The notes beneath the pieces are model-generated. The model searched no databases, was not told the DNA's origin, and saw only the letters and a list, made by a program, of their open reading frames with translations. Shown piece by piece: positions 39,931 to 50,407 of a DNA stretch of 64,000 nt; the stretch's first letter is position 1; every line of letters starts with the position of its first letter. Source of the DNA: Anopheles merus (Eukaryota; Arthropoda; Insecta; Diptera; Culicidae); contig NC_054084.1 in the NCBI RefSeq assembly GCF_017562075.2, forward strand, positions 1,468,001 through 1,532,000, written 5' to 3'. A program made the translations under genes and the position numbers.

Positions 39931-41347
39931 CGTCGAAAAGGTATTTGCTTCTCTTTACTTCCGGCATACCACGCGGCATCATCCCCTACAGGCGCGCGCG
40001 AGTTGTTACCCAACACGGGATCAACCCACCGCCGTACGCCTGGTTGAGTTGGGCGTTTCCATTTAGGTGGATTTTTCCCCAAAACGTCGTAAGGCAATAT
40101 TCCTCCCTGAAGGTGAGTGTACTTGGGTACGGCGTAGTATCGATCGGATCTGTCGATCTGTCTGTAAGTTGCATAGACCTCACCTTTGCGATGGAATTCG
40201 GAAGAAGTCAACGGAGACTGGGCAGACCTCAGCTTCAGTATTGGATTGCAATCACAGCCCGACCGATCGCTACCGAGCGTCGATGTCGATTAATGGATGA
40301 TGGATTAATTTCGTCGAGAGATTCATCTCGGGAGAAGGAGAGAAAACGGAAGCAAACCCATCGTGCCCTCAGGGACTGACCGGGAGGTTGCGTAAAGGTT
40401 ACCGGGGTGCATGTCCGTTGCGGTGTTGGTGTTTATTAGAGGCGCTGAGCTTTTCTCGATTTATTCTAACGGTGTGCAATTATGTCATTAACCGGAAATT
40501 TGAACCTTCCTCCTCTGTCCAGACCCAGAGTCCAGGGGAAGAGCTTGAGTGGAGTAGTTGTTGGGGCCGCTTGTTTTGGAAACCATTAGCCGATACATTA
40601 TCGATGCACACACACACACACACGCATACACTTCGCGCGAACTGGATACAATTAAATCGCGCGTTCAATGACCAATTCGTCCACGTGATTAGGTCCGAAA
40701 TCATATCATTAACAGTTAGCTCTAGTAAAAGGGGAAGAGAAGGTTGCATTGTTTCAGGGGCATTTGTTATGGTATGTTCATGACGTATGTAGCTCTTTTT
40801 TGTTGGAAAATTGGAAAATTGGGTGATGTTTGAAATGGGCTGTGAGTAATTACTTGCCCTTTTCGTGCAGTTACCGCTATCAGTGTGTATGGAAATGGCA
40901 CATGAATAAGTGAAACTAAACACAAACACGTATTTATCAATATTACCAGCCCTATTTAAATCGTATTGCATATTTGTCCATTCTTTCAATTTTGCTTTGA
41001 AATCTCAATTCAACTTTAAAATTATATTCATCTTTAAAGAGATTGTATCCAGAATAAGAAAATAATACGCGTTGAAGCGTCCTTCGAAAAAAAAACGGTC
41101 AATTTGAAATCTAGACTCCTCGCTTCGATTTGACGTATGCACCAAAAATTGGTGGTCACTGTTTTGATGGCGTTTCTGAAGGGATGATGCTGCTGTCAAT
41201 GCCGGGAATCTTGATTGTTTACAAAACTTACCAAAACGCAAGCTACACATTGTAAGAAAAGGTGATTATTTGCACATTTGGAGAGTAATTTCGCTAAAAA
41301 TATACCTTCAACAACCCTTTTTACTATTTATACTCCTTTTCAAACCA

Positions 41348-41352
41348 TCAGT
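41348..41352 (+). promoter_or_regulatory. Possible initiator (TCAGT) of the Prp28/DDX23 gene
   Basis: A TCAGT pentamer, the arthropod initiator consensus, lies 35 nt before the ATG at 41387. No TATA box is seen at the proper distance. If used, it would give a very short 5' UTR. The motif is short and could be chance. Confidence 0.3.
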
Positions 41353-41386
41353 ACAGTGAAATCATCGGTTTAAATCCACAAACACG

Positions 41387-43864
41387 ATGGTGAATGAAAA
41401 ACGCAGATCCCGTTCCCGAGAGCGGGACACCCGGCCGGATCGGGACCGTGAAAGGGAACGCGAAAGAGAACGCGACCGTGACCGGGACAGGGACCGGGAA
41501 CGTGAACGTGAGCGAGACCGTGAGCGGGAACGAGAACGTGACCGGGATCGTGACTGGGATCGAAGGCGGGACCGTGAACGTGATCGGCACCGGGAATTGC
41601 AGCAGCGAGATCGTCCGGGAGATCGGGACCGTGCTGAACGGGACCGCGAACGTGACCGGGATCGCGACCGGGATCGAGCAGAGGACAAAGATAAAGCACG
41701 CAAAGACAAGCTTGACGATGAGCAGGAAGAAGAGCTTAAGAAGGGAGACCCCAAAGCGGCATTGACTAAAGAAGACCTGGTTAAGAAGGAGCCGCTTTCT
41801 TTGGAGGAACTGTTGGCGAAAAAGAAAGCGGAAGAGGCCGCTCGTAGCAAGCCAGTCTTTATCACGAAAGAGCAGCGTGCCGCCGAAGCACTGAAGCGTC
41901 GGCAGGAGGAAGTGGCTGCCATGAAAGCAGCAGCAGCAGCAAATGTGCCAAAGTTTGGTGATGTCCCCGTTACAACGCTGCTGAATCGCGAAAAGCGAGA
42001 TCCGCTGGACAAGTACGACCGACGCGAACGCGAACGAAAGGCTATCAACGACGAGCGGGACAAGGATAAGGATACGGACAAGCGGCGTTCAGGTGCGGCA
42101 GGTACGGAGCCTGAACCGGTCGTAAAAGATAAGGAAAAGGAGCAGGAAGCCATTCGGGAGCGGTATCTGGGTATTGTGAAGAAGAAGCGACGTGTACGAC
42201 GCTTGAACGATCGTAAGTTTGTGTTCGATTGGGACGCCGGTGAGGATACGTCGATCGATTACAACAACCTGTACAAGGAGCGCCACCACGTGCAGTTCTA
42301 CGGACGAGGACACGTGGCCGGCATCGACATAAAGGAGCAGAAGCGCAAGCAGAGCAAATTCTACGGCGATCTGCTCGAGAAACGTCGTACCGAGGCGGAA
42401 AAGGAGCAGGAAAAGGTTCGCCTGAAGAAGGTGAAGAAGAAGGAGGACAAACAGAAGTGGGACGATCGGCACTGGTCGGAGAAGGAAGTGGACGAGATGA
42501 CGGAGCGCGACTGGCGTATCTTCCGGGAGGATTACAATATCACGATCAAGGGTGGCAAGATTCCGAACCCGATCCGCTCGTGGCTGGAGTCCGGCTTTCC
42601 GAAAGAGATTCTGGAGATTATCGACAAGGTTGGGTACAAGGATCCGACCCCTATTCAGCGGCAGGCCATCCCGATCGGGTTGCAGAATCGAGACATTATC
42701 GGTATCGCTGAGACTGGTTCCGGTAAAACGCTTGCTTTCCTGATTCCGCTGCTGACGTGGATTCAGTCCCTGCCCAAGATCGACCGGCTCGAGACGGCTG
42801 ACCAGGGCCCGTACGCGATTATCCTTGCGCCAACGCGTGAACTTGCGCAGCAAATCGAGGAGGAAACGCAAAAGTTCGGTACTCCGCTCGGAATACGCAC
42901 CGTCGTCGTGGTCGGCGGTCTGTCCCGTGAGGAGCAAGGTTTCCGGCTGCGGCTGGGCTGTGAGATAGTGATTGCCACGCCGGGTCGTTTGATTGACGTG
43001 CTGGAAAATCGCTATCTCGTGCTGAACCAATGTACGTACATCGTCATGGACGAGGCAGATCGTATGATTGACATGGGCTTCGAGCCGGACGTACAGAAGA
43101 TTCTGGAGTACATGCCCGTGTCGAACCTGAAGCCGGACACGGAGGAAGCGGAAGACGCATCGAAGCTGATGGAAAACTTCAACACCAAGAAGAAGTACCG
43201 GCAGACGGTGATGTTTACCGCAACGATGCCTCCGGCTGTGGAACGACTCGCCCGGACGTACCTTCGTCGACCCGCGACCGTGTACATTGGCTCGATCGGC
43301 AAACCGACGGAGCGCACGGAACAGATCATACACATCATGGGCGAAAACGACAAGCGCAAGAAGCTGATGGAGATACTGTCGCGCGGTGTCGAGCCGCCGT
43401 GCATCATCTTCGTCAACCAGAAGAAGGGCGCGGACGTGCTGGCCAAGGGTCTGGAGAAGCTGGGCTACAACGCCTGTACGCTGCACGGCGGCAAGGGCCA
43501 GGAGCAGCGTGAGTATGCGCTTGCCTCGCTCAAGAACGGCTCGAAGGACATTCTGGTCGCGACGGACGTGGCTGGCCGTGGTATTGACATTAAGGACGTG
43601 TCGCTGGTCATCAACTACGATATGGCGAAATCGATCGAGGACTACACGCATCGTATCGGTCGTACGGGTCGTGCCGGTAAGACGGGTTGTGCGATCTCGT
43701 TCTGCACCAAGGACGACAGCCATCTGTTCTACGATCTGAAGCAGATGCTTATGTCTAGCCCGGTGTCGGTGTGTCCGCCGGAGCTGATGAATCATCCCGA
43801 TGCGCAGCACAAACCGGGCACGGTAGTGACGAAGAAGCGTCGGGAAGAGAAAATATTTGCATAA
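41387..43864 (+). CDS. DEAD-box RNA helicase, Prp28/DDX23 (U5 snRNP 100K) homologue
   Basis: Spliceosomal ATPase that in yeast and human displaces U1 from the 5' splice site during tri-snRNP activation; nuclear. One uninterrupted exon encodes 825 residues, close to human DDX23. Residues 1-100 are a low-complexity Arg/Asp/Glu tract typical of this protein. A conserved linker (about 255-400) precedes the helicase core: Q motif around 417-430, motif I AETGSGKT 441-448, Ia PTREL 482-486, TPGR 531-534, DEAD 555-558, motif III as TAT at 611-613 (the usual form in Prp28, SAT elsewhere), motif V around 724-734 and motif VI HRIGRTGRAG 755-764. The start sits in AACACGATGG, a good Kozak context. An AATAAA at 43915-43920 follows the stop by about 50 nt. 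A 611-codon frame on the opposite strand is a composition shadow. Corresponds to Drosophila CG10333, as I recall. Confidence 0.95.
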   Translation: MVNEKRRSRSRERDTRPDRDRERERERERDRDRDRDRERERERDRERERERDRDRDWDRRRDRERDRHRELQQRDRPGDRDRAERDRERDRDRDRDRAEDKDKARKDKLDDEQEEELKKGDPKAALTKEDLVKKEPLSLEELLAKKKAEEAARSKPVFITKEQRAAEALKRRQEEVAAMKAAAAANVPKFGDVPVTTLLNREKRDPLDKYDRRERERKAINDERDKDKDTDKRRSGAAGTEPEPVVKDKEKEQEAIRERYLGIVKKKRRVRRLNDRKFVFDWDAGEDTSIDYNNLYKERHHVQFYGRGHVAGIDIKEQKRKQSKFYGDLLEKRRTEAEKEQEKVRLKKVKKKEDKQKWDDRHWSEKEVDEMTERDWRIFREDYNITIKGGKIPNPIRSWLESGFPKEILEIIDKVGYKDPTPIQRQAIPIGLQNRDIIGIAETGSGKTLAFLIPLLTWIQSLPKIDRLETADQGPYAIILAPTRELAQQIEEETQKFGTPLGIRTVVVVGGLSREEQGFRLRLGCEIVIATPGRLIDVLENRYLVLNQCTYIVMDEADRMIDMGFEPDVQKILEYMPVSNLKPDTEEAEDASKLMENFNTKKKYRQTVMFTATMPPAVERLARTYLRRPATVYIGSIGKPTERTEQIIHIMGENDKRKKLMEILSRGVEPPCIIFVNQKKGADVLAKGLEKLGYNACTLHGGKGQEQREYALASLKNGSKDILVATDVAGRGIDIKDVSLVINYDMAKSIEDYTHRIGRTGRAGKTGCAISFCTKDDSHLFYDLKQMLMSSPVSVCPPELMNHPDAQHKPGTVVTKKRREEKIFA

Positions 43865-44317
43865 GCAGCTAGTGGGGGCATTTGTAAGGAGTCTGTGTGT
43901 GTGTAATTGGAAGTAATAAATCATTCTTAATCAATAGGATTTTTAACGTTCGTTAGACCATTAAGTGATCATTTTGGATGTGCACAACTATCTAAAATAA
44001 AGTTCCAATTCGCACTATCTCTGGTTAAATTTGATTAAAACATTATTATTAAAAGCTAGAACCGGTTCGATCTGACCGTTGAGAATTTAAATTTCACTGC
44101 ATCTGGAACGTGCTGTGACTTTGCCTACAGTTGACAGTTGAAAGATTTTGAATTTTTCCAAACGTCATTAGCGTCAACACACTCGAGCACACACACAACA
44201 CAAACAGTATCGCGCGCGCTTGGTGCGCTTAGGGTTTATTGTGACTATTTTGTTTAAAACATTTTCATTTTGTTGCATGAAAAGTGAATCCATCTAGCAT
44301 TGGGAACGGTAAAAATC
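43865..44317 (+). other. Short spacer between Prp28 gene and SMC4
   Basis: About 450 bp, AT-rich, holding the polyadenylation signal of the helicase gene (43915-43920) and the promoter and 5' UTR of SMC4. No TATA box at an appropriate distance and no coding frame are seen. Confidence 0.5.
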
Positions 44318-47300
44318 ATGAACAGTGCTGCGAGACGCCGCTCTGGTGTGGATGGGGCAAATAAAGCCGCCGCACCGCAGCAAGCACCGGAACCGATGGA
44401 CGCCGACGCCGCCGATGATGATGCGTTGATGTCGGAAGATGAGGAGGGGGGTACTCGTATCGGCGGCATCTACATACCGCCACCAGTGCCCCCGTACTGT
44501 TCAACGGAATGCAAAGGGCCACGCTTGATCATCGAGCGCATCACGAACTACAACTTCAAGAGCTATGCCGGGCACGTAATGCTGGGACCGTTCCATCAAC
44601 GGTTTTCCTCCATCATTGGCCCGAACGGCAGTGGCAAAAGTAACGTAATCGACTCGATGCTGTTCGTGTTCGGCTACCGGGCCCAGAAGATCCGTTCGAA
44701 GAAGCTCTCCGTGCTGATGCACAACTCAGCGAAGCATCCGAACACAAACAGCTGCACGGTCGGAGTGCACTTCAAGCAGATCGTCGATCGCGAGGATGGT
44801 TCCTTCGATGAGGTACCGAATAGTGCGTTCGTGGTCGCACGAACGGCATTCCGGGATAACAGCTCCTACTACACAATCGACAATAAGCGGGTACATTTCA
44901 AGGAGGTGTCGAAACTGCTCAAACAGCACGGCATCGATCTCGACCACAATCGGTTCCTCATCCTGCAGGGTGAGGTAGAGTCGATTGCCATGATGAAGTC
45001 GAAGGCACAGACGGAGAACGATTGCGGGCTGCTGGAATACCTGGAGGACATTGTCGGGACGACGCGGTACAAGGTGCCGCTGCTGAAAATAAACGAGCGA
45101 GTCGATGCGCTGAACGAAGAGCGTACGGAGAAGCACAACCGGTGCAAGTTGGCCGAGCGCGAAATGAAGGACCTCGAGAAGCCGAAGACGGAAGCGGTCG
45201 AGTATTTGAAGCAGGAAAACACGCTGACGCGCACACGCAACCAGCAGATTCAAAAGTATCTGTGCGAGCAGAAGCGCAAGATCGGTGAGTTCGAGGTGGA
45301 GCGGGATCAGGCGGCCGGAATACTTGCCAAGCACGATGAAACGTACGACGCGCTGAAGGCGGAGCGCATCGAGAAGGAGAAGCTGGTGAAAGAGGAAATC
45401 AAGCAGTACGATGAGCTGGTAAGCGCGAAGGAAAGCAAAGAGTCGACGCTGAAAAACTCGCTCGATAAGTTTGCCAAGGTGCAGGCCAACATGCGGGCGA
45501 CAAACGAGCGGCGCAAGAAAACCTTGGAGCAGATTGCGGCGGAGGAGAAGCGGCTTTTAGAGCTGCAGGACGTGCCGAAGAAAAATAAGAAGGAAATTGA
45601 GGAATCGGAGGCCAAGATAGAATCTCTTACGCGTCAAAAGGCCGAAGTGGAGGCGAAGCTGACCGCAAACCTGGCCACACTAAAGGACGAAACGAAGGTA
45701 CTGCTGGAGGAGAAGGAAAAACTGCAGACCGAGCTGATCGAGCTAAAGCGTGCGGTCGATGAGAGCAAGTCCGCCCTGTCGATCGCCGAATCGGAGCTGA
45801 AGATCTGCCAGCACGATGAAGTGACGGAACGGCGCAAGCTCGAATCGCTGCGCTACTCGTACGAAGAGACGGAGAAGGATCTGGAAGAGAAGCGCGCCCG
45901 TCTGCAGACGCTCGAGGAAGCGCTTCCAGTGACGCGCACCGAGCTAGAAACGGCCAAACAGAAGCTCCAGGAAAACACCAACGAGGAAAGGGAACTAACA
46001 CAAACACTGCGAGCGGTGCAGGGCAAGCTGCAGGAATCGATGGCCGCAATGCAGTCGACACGGTCGCAGGGTAAGGTGCTGGATGCGCTGATGCGCCAGA
46101 AGAACGAAGGAAGCATCCCGGGCATCCTCGGGCGGTTGGGAAACCTGGGTGGAATCGACGCCCGGTACGATGTTGCCATCTCGACGTGCTGCGGTACGCT
46201 GGATCACATCGTGGTGGAAACGATCGACACGGCCAAGGCGTGCATCGAGTTCCTGAAGCAACACGACATTGGTCGGGCATCGTTCATTGCACTGGAGAAA
46301 ATACAACAGTACGAGCGGAATTGTCACACCCGAATCCAGACGTAAGTAGCGGTCCAGAAATGGAGCGAATGTAAAGAACGCTTTTTTGTATTGAACCTTC
46401 CTTCATTTCAGACCCGAAAATGTGCCCCGTCTGTTTGATCTGATTCGCGTTGAAGATCAGCGTGTACTGCCCGCGTTCTACTTTGCGCTGCGCGACACAC
46501 TGGTGGCCGAAAATCTCGACCAGGGACAGCGGATTGCGTACGGACGGCAGCGATTCCGCGTGGTCACGATCGGCGGTGACGTAATAGAAACGTCCGGTAC
46601 CATGTCCGGTGGTGGCCGTTCCCAGCAGCGTGGACGCATGGGCACCTCGGTACAGACGAAGACGTCCGCCAGTGAGCCGGCCGGTGCATCGAGCCGGGAG
46701 ATCGAGCAGATGCAGATCCGGGCGCAGGAAATCCAATCCCAGATCAACTATCTGCAGGAGCAGCAGGGCGAGCTGGAAGCTACCATTCAGCGGCTGACGG
46801 CAAAGCTCAAGCAGCAGGAAATGGAGCTGAAGCGAATGCACATGGACGTGGCGAGCCTGACGCAGCAGATGCCACGGCTGAAGGAGCAGGTCGATTGGCA
46901 GGCGGAGCGTGTCGCCCGCACCCATTCGGATCCGGAAAAGGTGCGCGCTTTGGAGGCGAAGGTAGCGGAATGCAAACAAGCGTTCGACAGCTCGTCCACC
47001 AAGGCGGACGCGATGCAGAAAAACGTCGACCGGTACACGGAGCAGATCAACGAAATCACCAACAGCAAGGTGAAGGTGCTGCAGACGAAGATAAACGGTC
47101 TCGGCAAGCAGATCGACAAACTGTCCGCCAACATATCGAAGCTGACCGTGGAGATTAAAACGTCCGAGCGCAATGTGCAAAAATCGAAGGACAAAATCAA
47201 CAGCATGGAGGACGAAGTGGAGGCAGCCCAGTCCGCGATCCGTAAGGGCAACGATGAGCGTACCCAGCTGGAGGAAGAAGCAAACAAGCTGCGCGAAGAG

Positions 47301-50300
47301 CTGGAGGAGATGAAGCTGGCCATCGAAAAAGCGCACGAAGGTTCGTCCAGCATCAAGAAGGAAATAGTGGCGCTGCAAAAGCGCGAAGCGGAGGGCAAAA
47401 TGAAGCGGCTCGAATTTGAGCAGATTCTGCAAACGATCGAAACGAAGCTGCAGGAAACGAAGGACACACTGCCGCACTGGCGGGACAAGGTAAGGCTATG
47501 GTTTCGTACGGTTTTATTAATGGTTTAGGATCACGCTTTTAACAGGAGTGAGGAATTCGATTTTAAAAAGTGACACATACACACGCACACATACACACTC
47601 GAACAAGGCCCATTTTTACCACGTGGCACGTGTGGTTGACGTTATTTTGGAGTAACAGTATAAAGGATGTAAATGTTATTATTGCATGCAGTAGTTCGAA
47701 TGCGTTGAAACCGATTTGTCGGTTTCCTTTTAAAACCACCCTCACATTCCGATACACCCCTTGTTAATAGGGTAATTACATCAAAGAGCGAACAGGATTA
47801 AATGCACTTATCTGTTATTGTTATCGTTTCCGCAGGAGAGTTGTTCGAAAGGGTAGGTTACCAGTTAAAATGACTAGAAACGGGACAGTACGTTAATATA
47901 CGACTAGAGCGTGTGGTAAGAGCTTGCGCTAATAGGGAGCACATCCAGAGAAAGAGTACTTGTGCATGTATAGTTTGAAATAGCGAAGAAGTTGACATTC
48001 GACTGGCTCGCAAAATTGGAAATTAGCTTTGATATGCTGTTTAGACGACTAAATGCTGGATAGTGCAAAGTATAAGACAAGAGAAAGCTCCACTCTGAAG
48101 ATGCTCTTATACAACTATATGCTGGCGTGTTAACGCGGTTCATTTTGGTGCAATCTCACTCCAAATATTGCAGTGCTTGGTTTGGTTTGTTGTGTTAACT
48201 CTCTTTGAATATACTATTTGGATACTTTCCCTAAAGCACACACACACTCGCTGTCCTCTCATTTTAATACTGTTGCTGTCTCTGGGTACGCTTATCGATC
48301 GGACCAACAATCTTACTCCGCAGCCTTTTACAGCTGATGTGGATGGAGTCGAATTTTGTCATCGATATCGAGCCTTGCTGAATCGATCTCGGAGACGGTG
48401 GGCAGTCCGCTTGGCCACTCCAACAGCTCCGGTTCGTTGTGCATTATCATTTCCGCTTCCGCTGGAATGCGATTATGTAAAGAATGTAAAATATAACTCA
48501 AAGGAAGGTGACATTGATTCCTTACCTTGTATTCGATGTATCTTTGTGCCGTAGGCAAGGTCGGCGTAGTATGCAACTACAAACGAAAGCGGTACGATGG
48601 GGGCCAGCGTTCCAGGGCGCTTGGTAGTGCGGAACCGTCCAATCAGTCCGACGGTCGATACGGCATAGAACGAGGCGAGCCAGTAGAACAGCTCCCGGGC
48701 CCGGGAGATTTGCATTGCCGTTTCACGTTCCTTCATCTGGAAGTGCATCTGAATCCAGCGTTCCATCTACGCGAAGAGTAGAGGTCCCGCAAATGAGTCG
48801 TGTGGCGTTTTCGAGCCTGTGTGCGTGTGTTATTTTATCGTCTTACCTTTATTTTATTCATCTCGGAAATGTATTCCTGATTCTTTTTGACCACTTCCAT
48901 CCCGGTGGGATGTGAAAAGAAGCTTCCCATTTTGGTGTGTGTGTTTTGTGCGAGACACCCACTGCGAATCGATTGGTAATGTGTGTTTTCAACGCAGTAG
49001 GCGAAGCAGAGGCACGTGGCTTTGGTTTTGGATTACGCTTTGTTGTTAGGTAAACACTCAGAATTGTCCTCGTTCTTTACACTCACTCCTTTCGTTCGTT
49101 TCGTTGGTGAAGATGAAGGTAGGGTGGTAGCCCTCCGGAAACTGTCAACCGGTGAAAACATTGGCCTCATTTTCGGCGCATGCGATGTAGATGGAGGGTT
49201 CAAAAGTCAACGGCCGTGTTGGTTGTTTCTGTTTGAATATTTTAATCGCGGTCATAATATCCTAAATAATTCATGTACAAACTAAATTGCAGCTCAAGCC
49301 GCTCAAGCTGCACGAAATCCCGGAAGAACCACCGCAAGAGCCGCTGAAAGAGTACACCGAGGAAGAGCTGGACAGTTACAAGCTGCCCGACCTGCAGTAC
49401 CAGATCTCCATCCTGGAGGAAAAGCTGAACGCGAACAAACCAAACCTCTCCGTGATCGATGAGTTCCTGAAGAAGCGGGAAGCGTATCTGATGCGTGTCG
49501 CCGTGCTGGAAGAAATCACCGCCAAGCGTAACGAGATGCGCCAGCTGTACGACGATGTGCGCAAGAAGCGATTCACCGAGTTTATGCGCGGCTTTCACAT
49601 CATCACCAAGAAGCTGAAGGAAATGTACCAGATGATAACGCTCGGCGGTGATGCCGAGCTGGAGCTGGTCGATTCGATGGACCCGTTCAACGAGGGCATC
49701 GTGTTCAGCGTGCGGCCTCCGAAAAAGTCGTGGAAAATGATTTCCAACCTTTCCGGGGGCGAGAAAACGCTTTCCTCGCTGGCGCTCGTGTTTGCGCTGC
49801 ACTACTACAAACCGTCGCCACTGTACGTGATGGATGAGATCGACGCGGCGCTAGACTTTAAAAACGTATCAATCGTTGCGCACTACATTAAGGTAAATGG
49901 GGAATGGGCGGAGCTCCTGCTGGAGGATGGGAGAGTATGGGCAGAATTATTTATCTTTTTATTTCTTCTTTACTCCAGGAACGTACCAAGAATGCACAGT
50001 TTATAATCATTTCGCTGCGTTCCAACATGTTTGAGCTGTCGGACTATCTCGTGGGCATTTATAAGGTGAAGGATTGTACCGACTCCGTCACGATCAAGAA
50101 CGATCCCATGAAGACGTCGAGTTCGACGCAGCAGCAACAGCAAATGGAAAGACAGCAGTTCGGTTTCGGCAACAATGATAATCTGCCGGCTGTGGAAGAA
50201 GTAGCGGCTGAATTAGAAAATGCGAACGAAACTGAAGTGGCAGCGACTGTAGAAAATCCGACCGAAGCTGAAGCAGCAGCGAATGTAGAAAATGCGAAGG

Positions 50301-50407
50301 AAAATGAAGTAGCAGCGAATGTGGAAAATCAGAACGAAGATGAAGTACAACCGATGGAAGTGGAAGAGGAAAGAGATGAGGGAGTAGCAGCAGATGATCC
50401 AGAATGA
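44318..50407 (+). CDS. SMC4: Condensin subunit SMC4 (gluon homologue)
   Basis: ATPase core subunit of condensin I and II, pairing with SMC2 to compact mitotic chromosomes. Four coding exons: 44318-46341, 46412-47489, 49293-49892, 49979-50407, all GT-AG and in frame, total 1376 residues. The N-terminal head has Walker A GPNGSGKSN at 101-109; long coiled coil from about 270; hinge at about 599-745 (SIPGILGRLG to the GTMSGGG run); second coiled coil to about 1090; C-terminal head with signature LSGGEKT at 1187-1193 and Walker B LYVMDEIDAALD at 1211-1222. The residues just before the head and the SIPGILGRLG hinge match SMC4 rather than SMC2. The tail carries four 12-residue tandem repeats. The ATG at 44318 is the first true start in frame. 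Intron 2 is unusually long (1803 bp) and houses an antisense gene. An AATAAA at 50483-50488 ends the transcript. Confidence 0.95.
48328..48930 (-). CDS. PLGRKT-family membrane protein, nested in SMC4 intron 2
   Basis: Homologue of the vertebrate plasminogen receptor PLGRKT (C9orf46). Three exons on the minus strand, 48847-48930, 48526-48766 and 48328-48461, with introns of 80 and 64 bp (donors GTAAGA and GTAAGG; acceptors CGTAG and TTCCAG) join in frame to 152 residues, against 147 in human. The N-terminus MGSFFSHP, the segment with REREx-like ERETAMQI, and two hydrophobic helices (about 54-74 and 83-102, with PIVPLSFV and the following YxxDLxYGT) match the family in order and spacing. The lysine that ends the human protein is absent; this one ends in HPHQL. 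The whole gene lies inside SMC4 intron 2 on the opposite strand. Function in insects is unknown to me; a mitochondrial or plasma-membrane location is possible. Family assignment is firm, role is not. Confidence 0.85.
50198..50341 (+). repeat. 36-bp coding minisatellite in the SMC4 tail (4 units)
   Basis: Four tandem in-frame 36-bp units encode 12-residue repeats of the form EVAAxVENxxEx: EVAAELENANET, EVAATVENPTEA, EAAANVENAKEN and EVAANVENQNED. The units diverge slightly at the nucleotide level. They add an acidic, disordered C-terminal tail after the SMC head domain. Confidence 0.9.

Larger units (their letters stand above)
32905..41386. other. 8.5-kb intergenic region upstream of amos-like gene and of the Prp28 gene
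   Basis: No gene I can support. It contains the upstream region of the minus-strand amos-like gene on the left and the promoter of the plus-strand DEAD-box gene on the right. It is rich in simple repeats: AC at 35392-35454, CT at 36788-36847, GT at 37879-37907, interrupted GA at 39865-39930 and CA at about 40607-40623. Open frames in it are translated repeats or lack family resemblance. Confidence 0.5.

Noticed and set aside
40480..40989. 169-codon minus-strand frame upstream of the Prp28 gene
   Set aside because: Runs through a CA repeat, has low-complexity composition and no family resemblance.
41362..42153. Minus-strand Ser/Arg-rich frame that looks like an SR protein
   Set aside because: It is the reverse translation of the Arg/Asp/Glu tract of the Prp28 gene; no RRM is present.
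42089..43924. 611-codon open frame on the minus strand opposite the Prp28 gene
   Set aside because: It mirrors the helicase reading frame, is His/Arg/Leu-rich with no known domain, and is explained by strong codon bias on the coding strand.
46284..47477. 397-codon open frame antisense to SMC4 exon 2
   Set aside because: Leu/Arg/His-rich shadow of coiled-coil coding DNA, crossing an SMC4 intron without splice logic.
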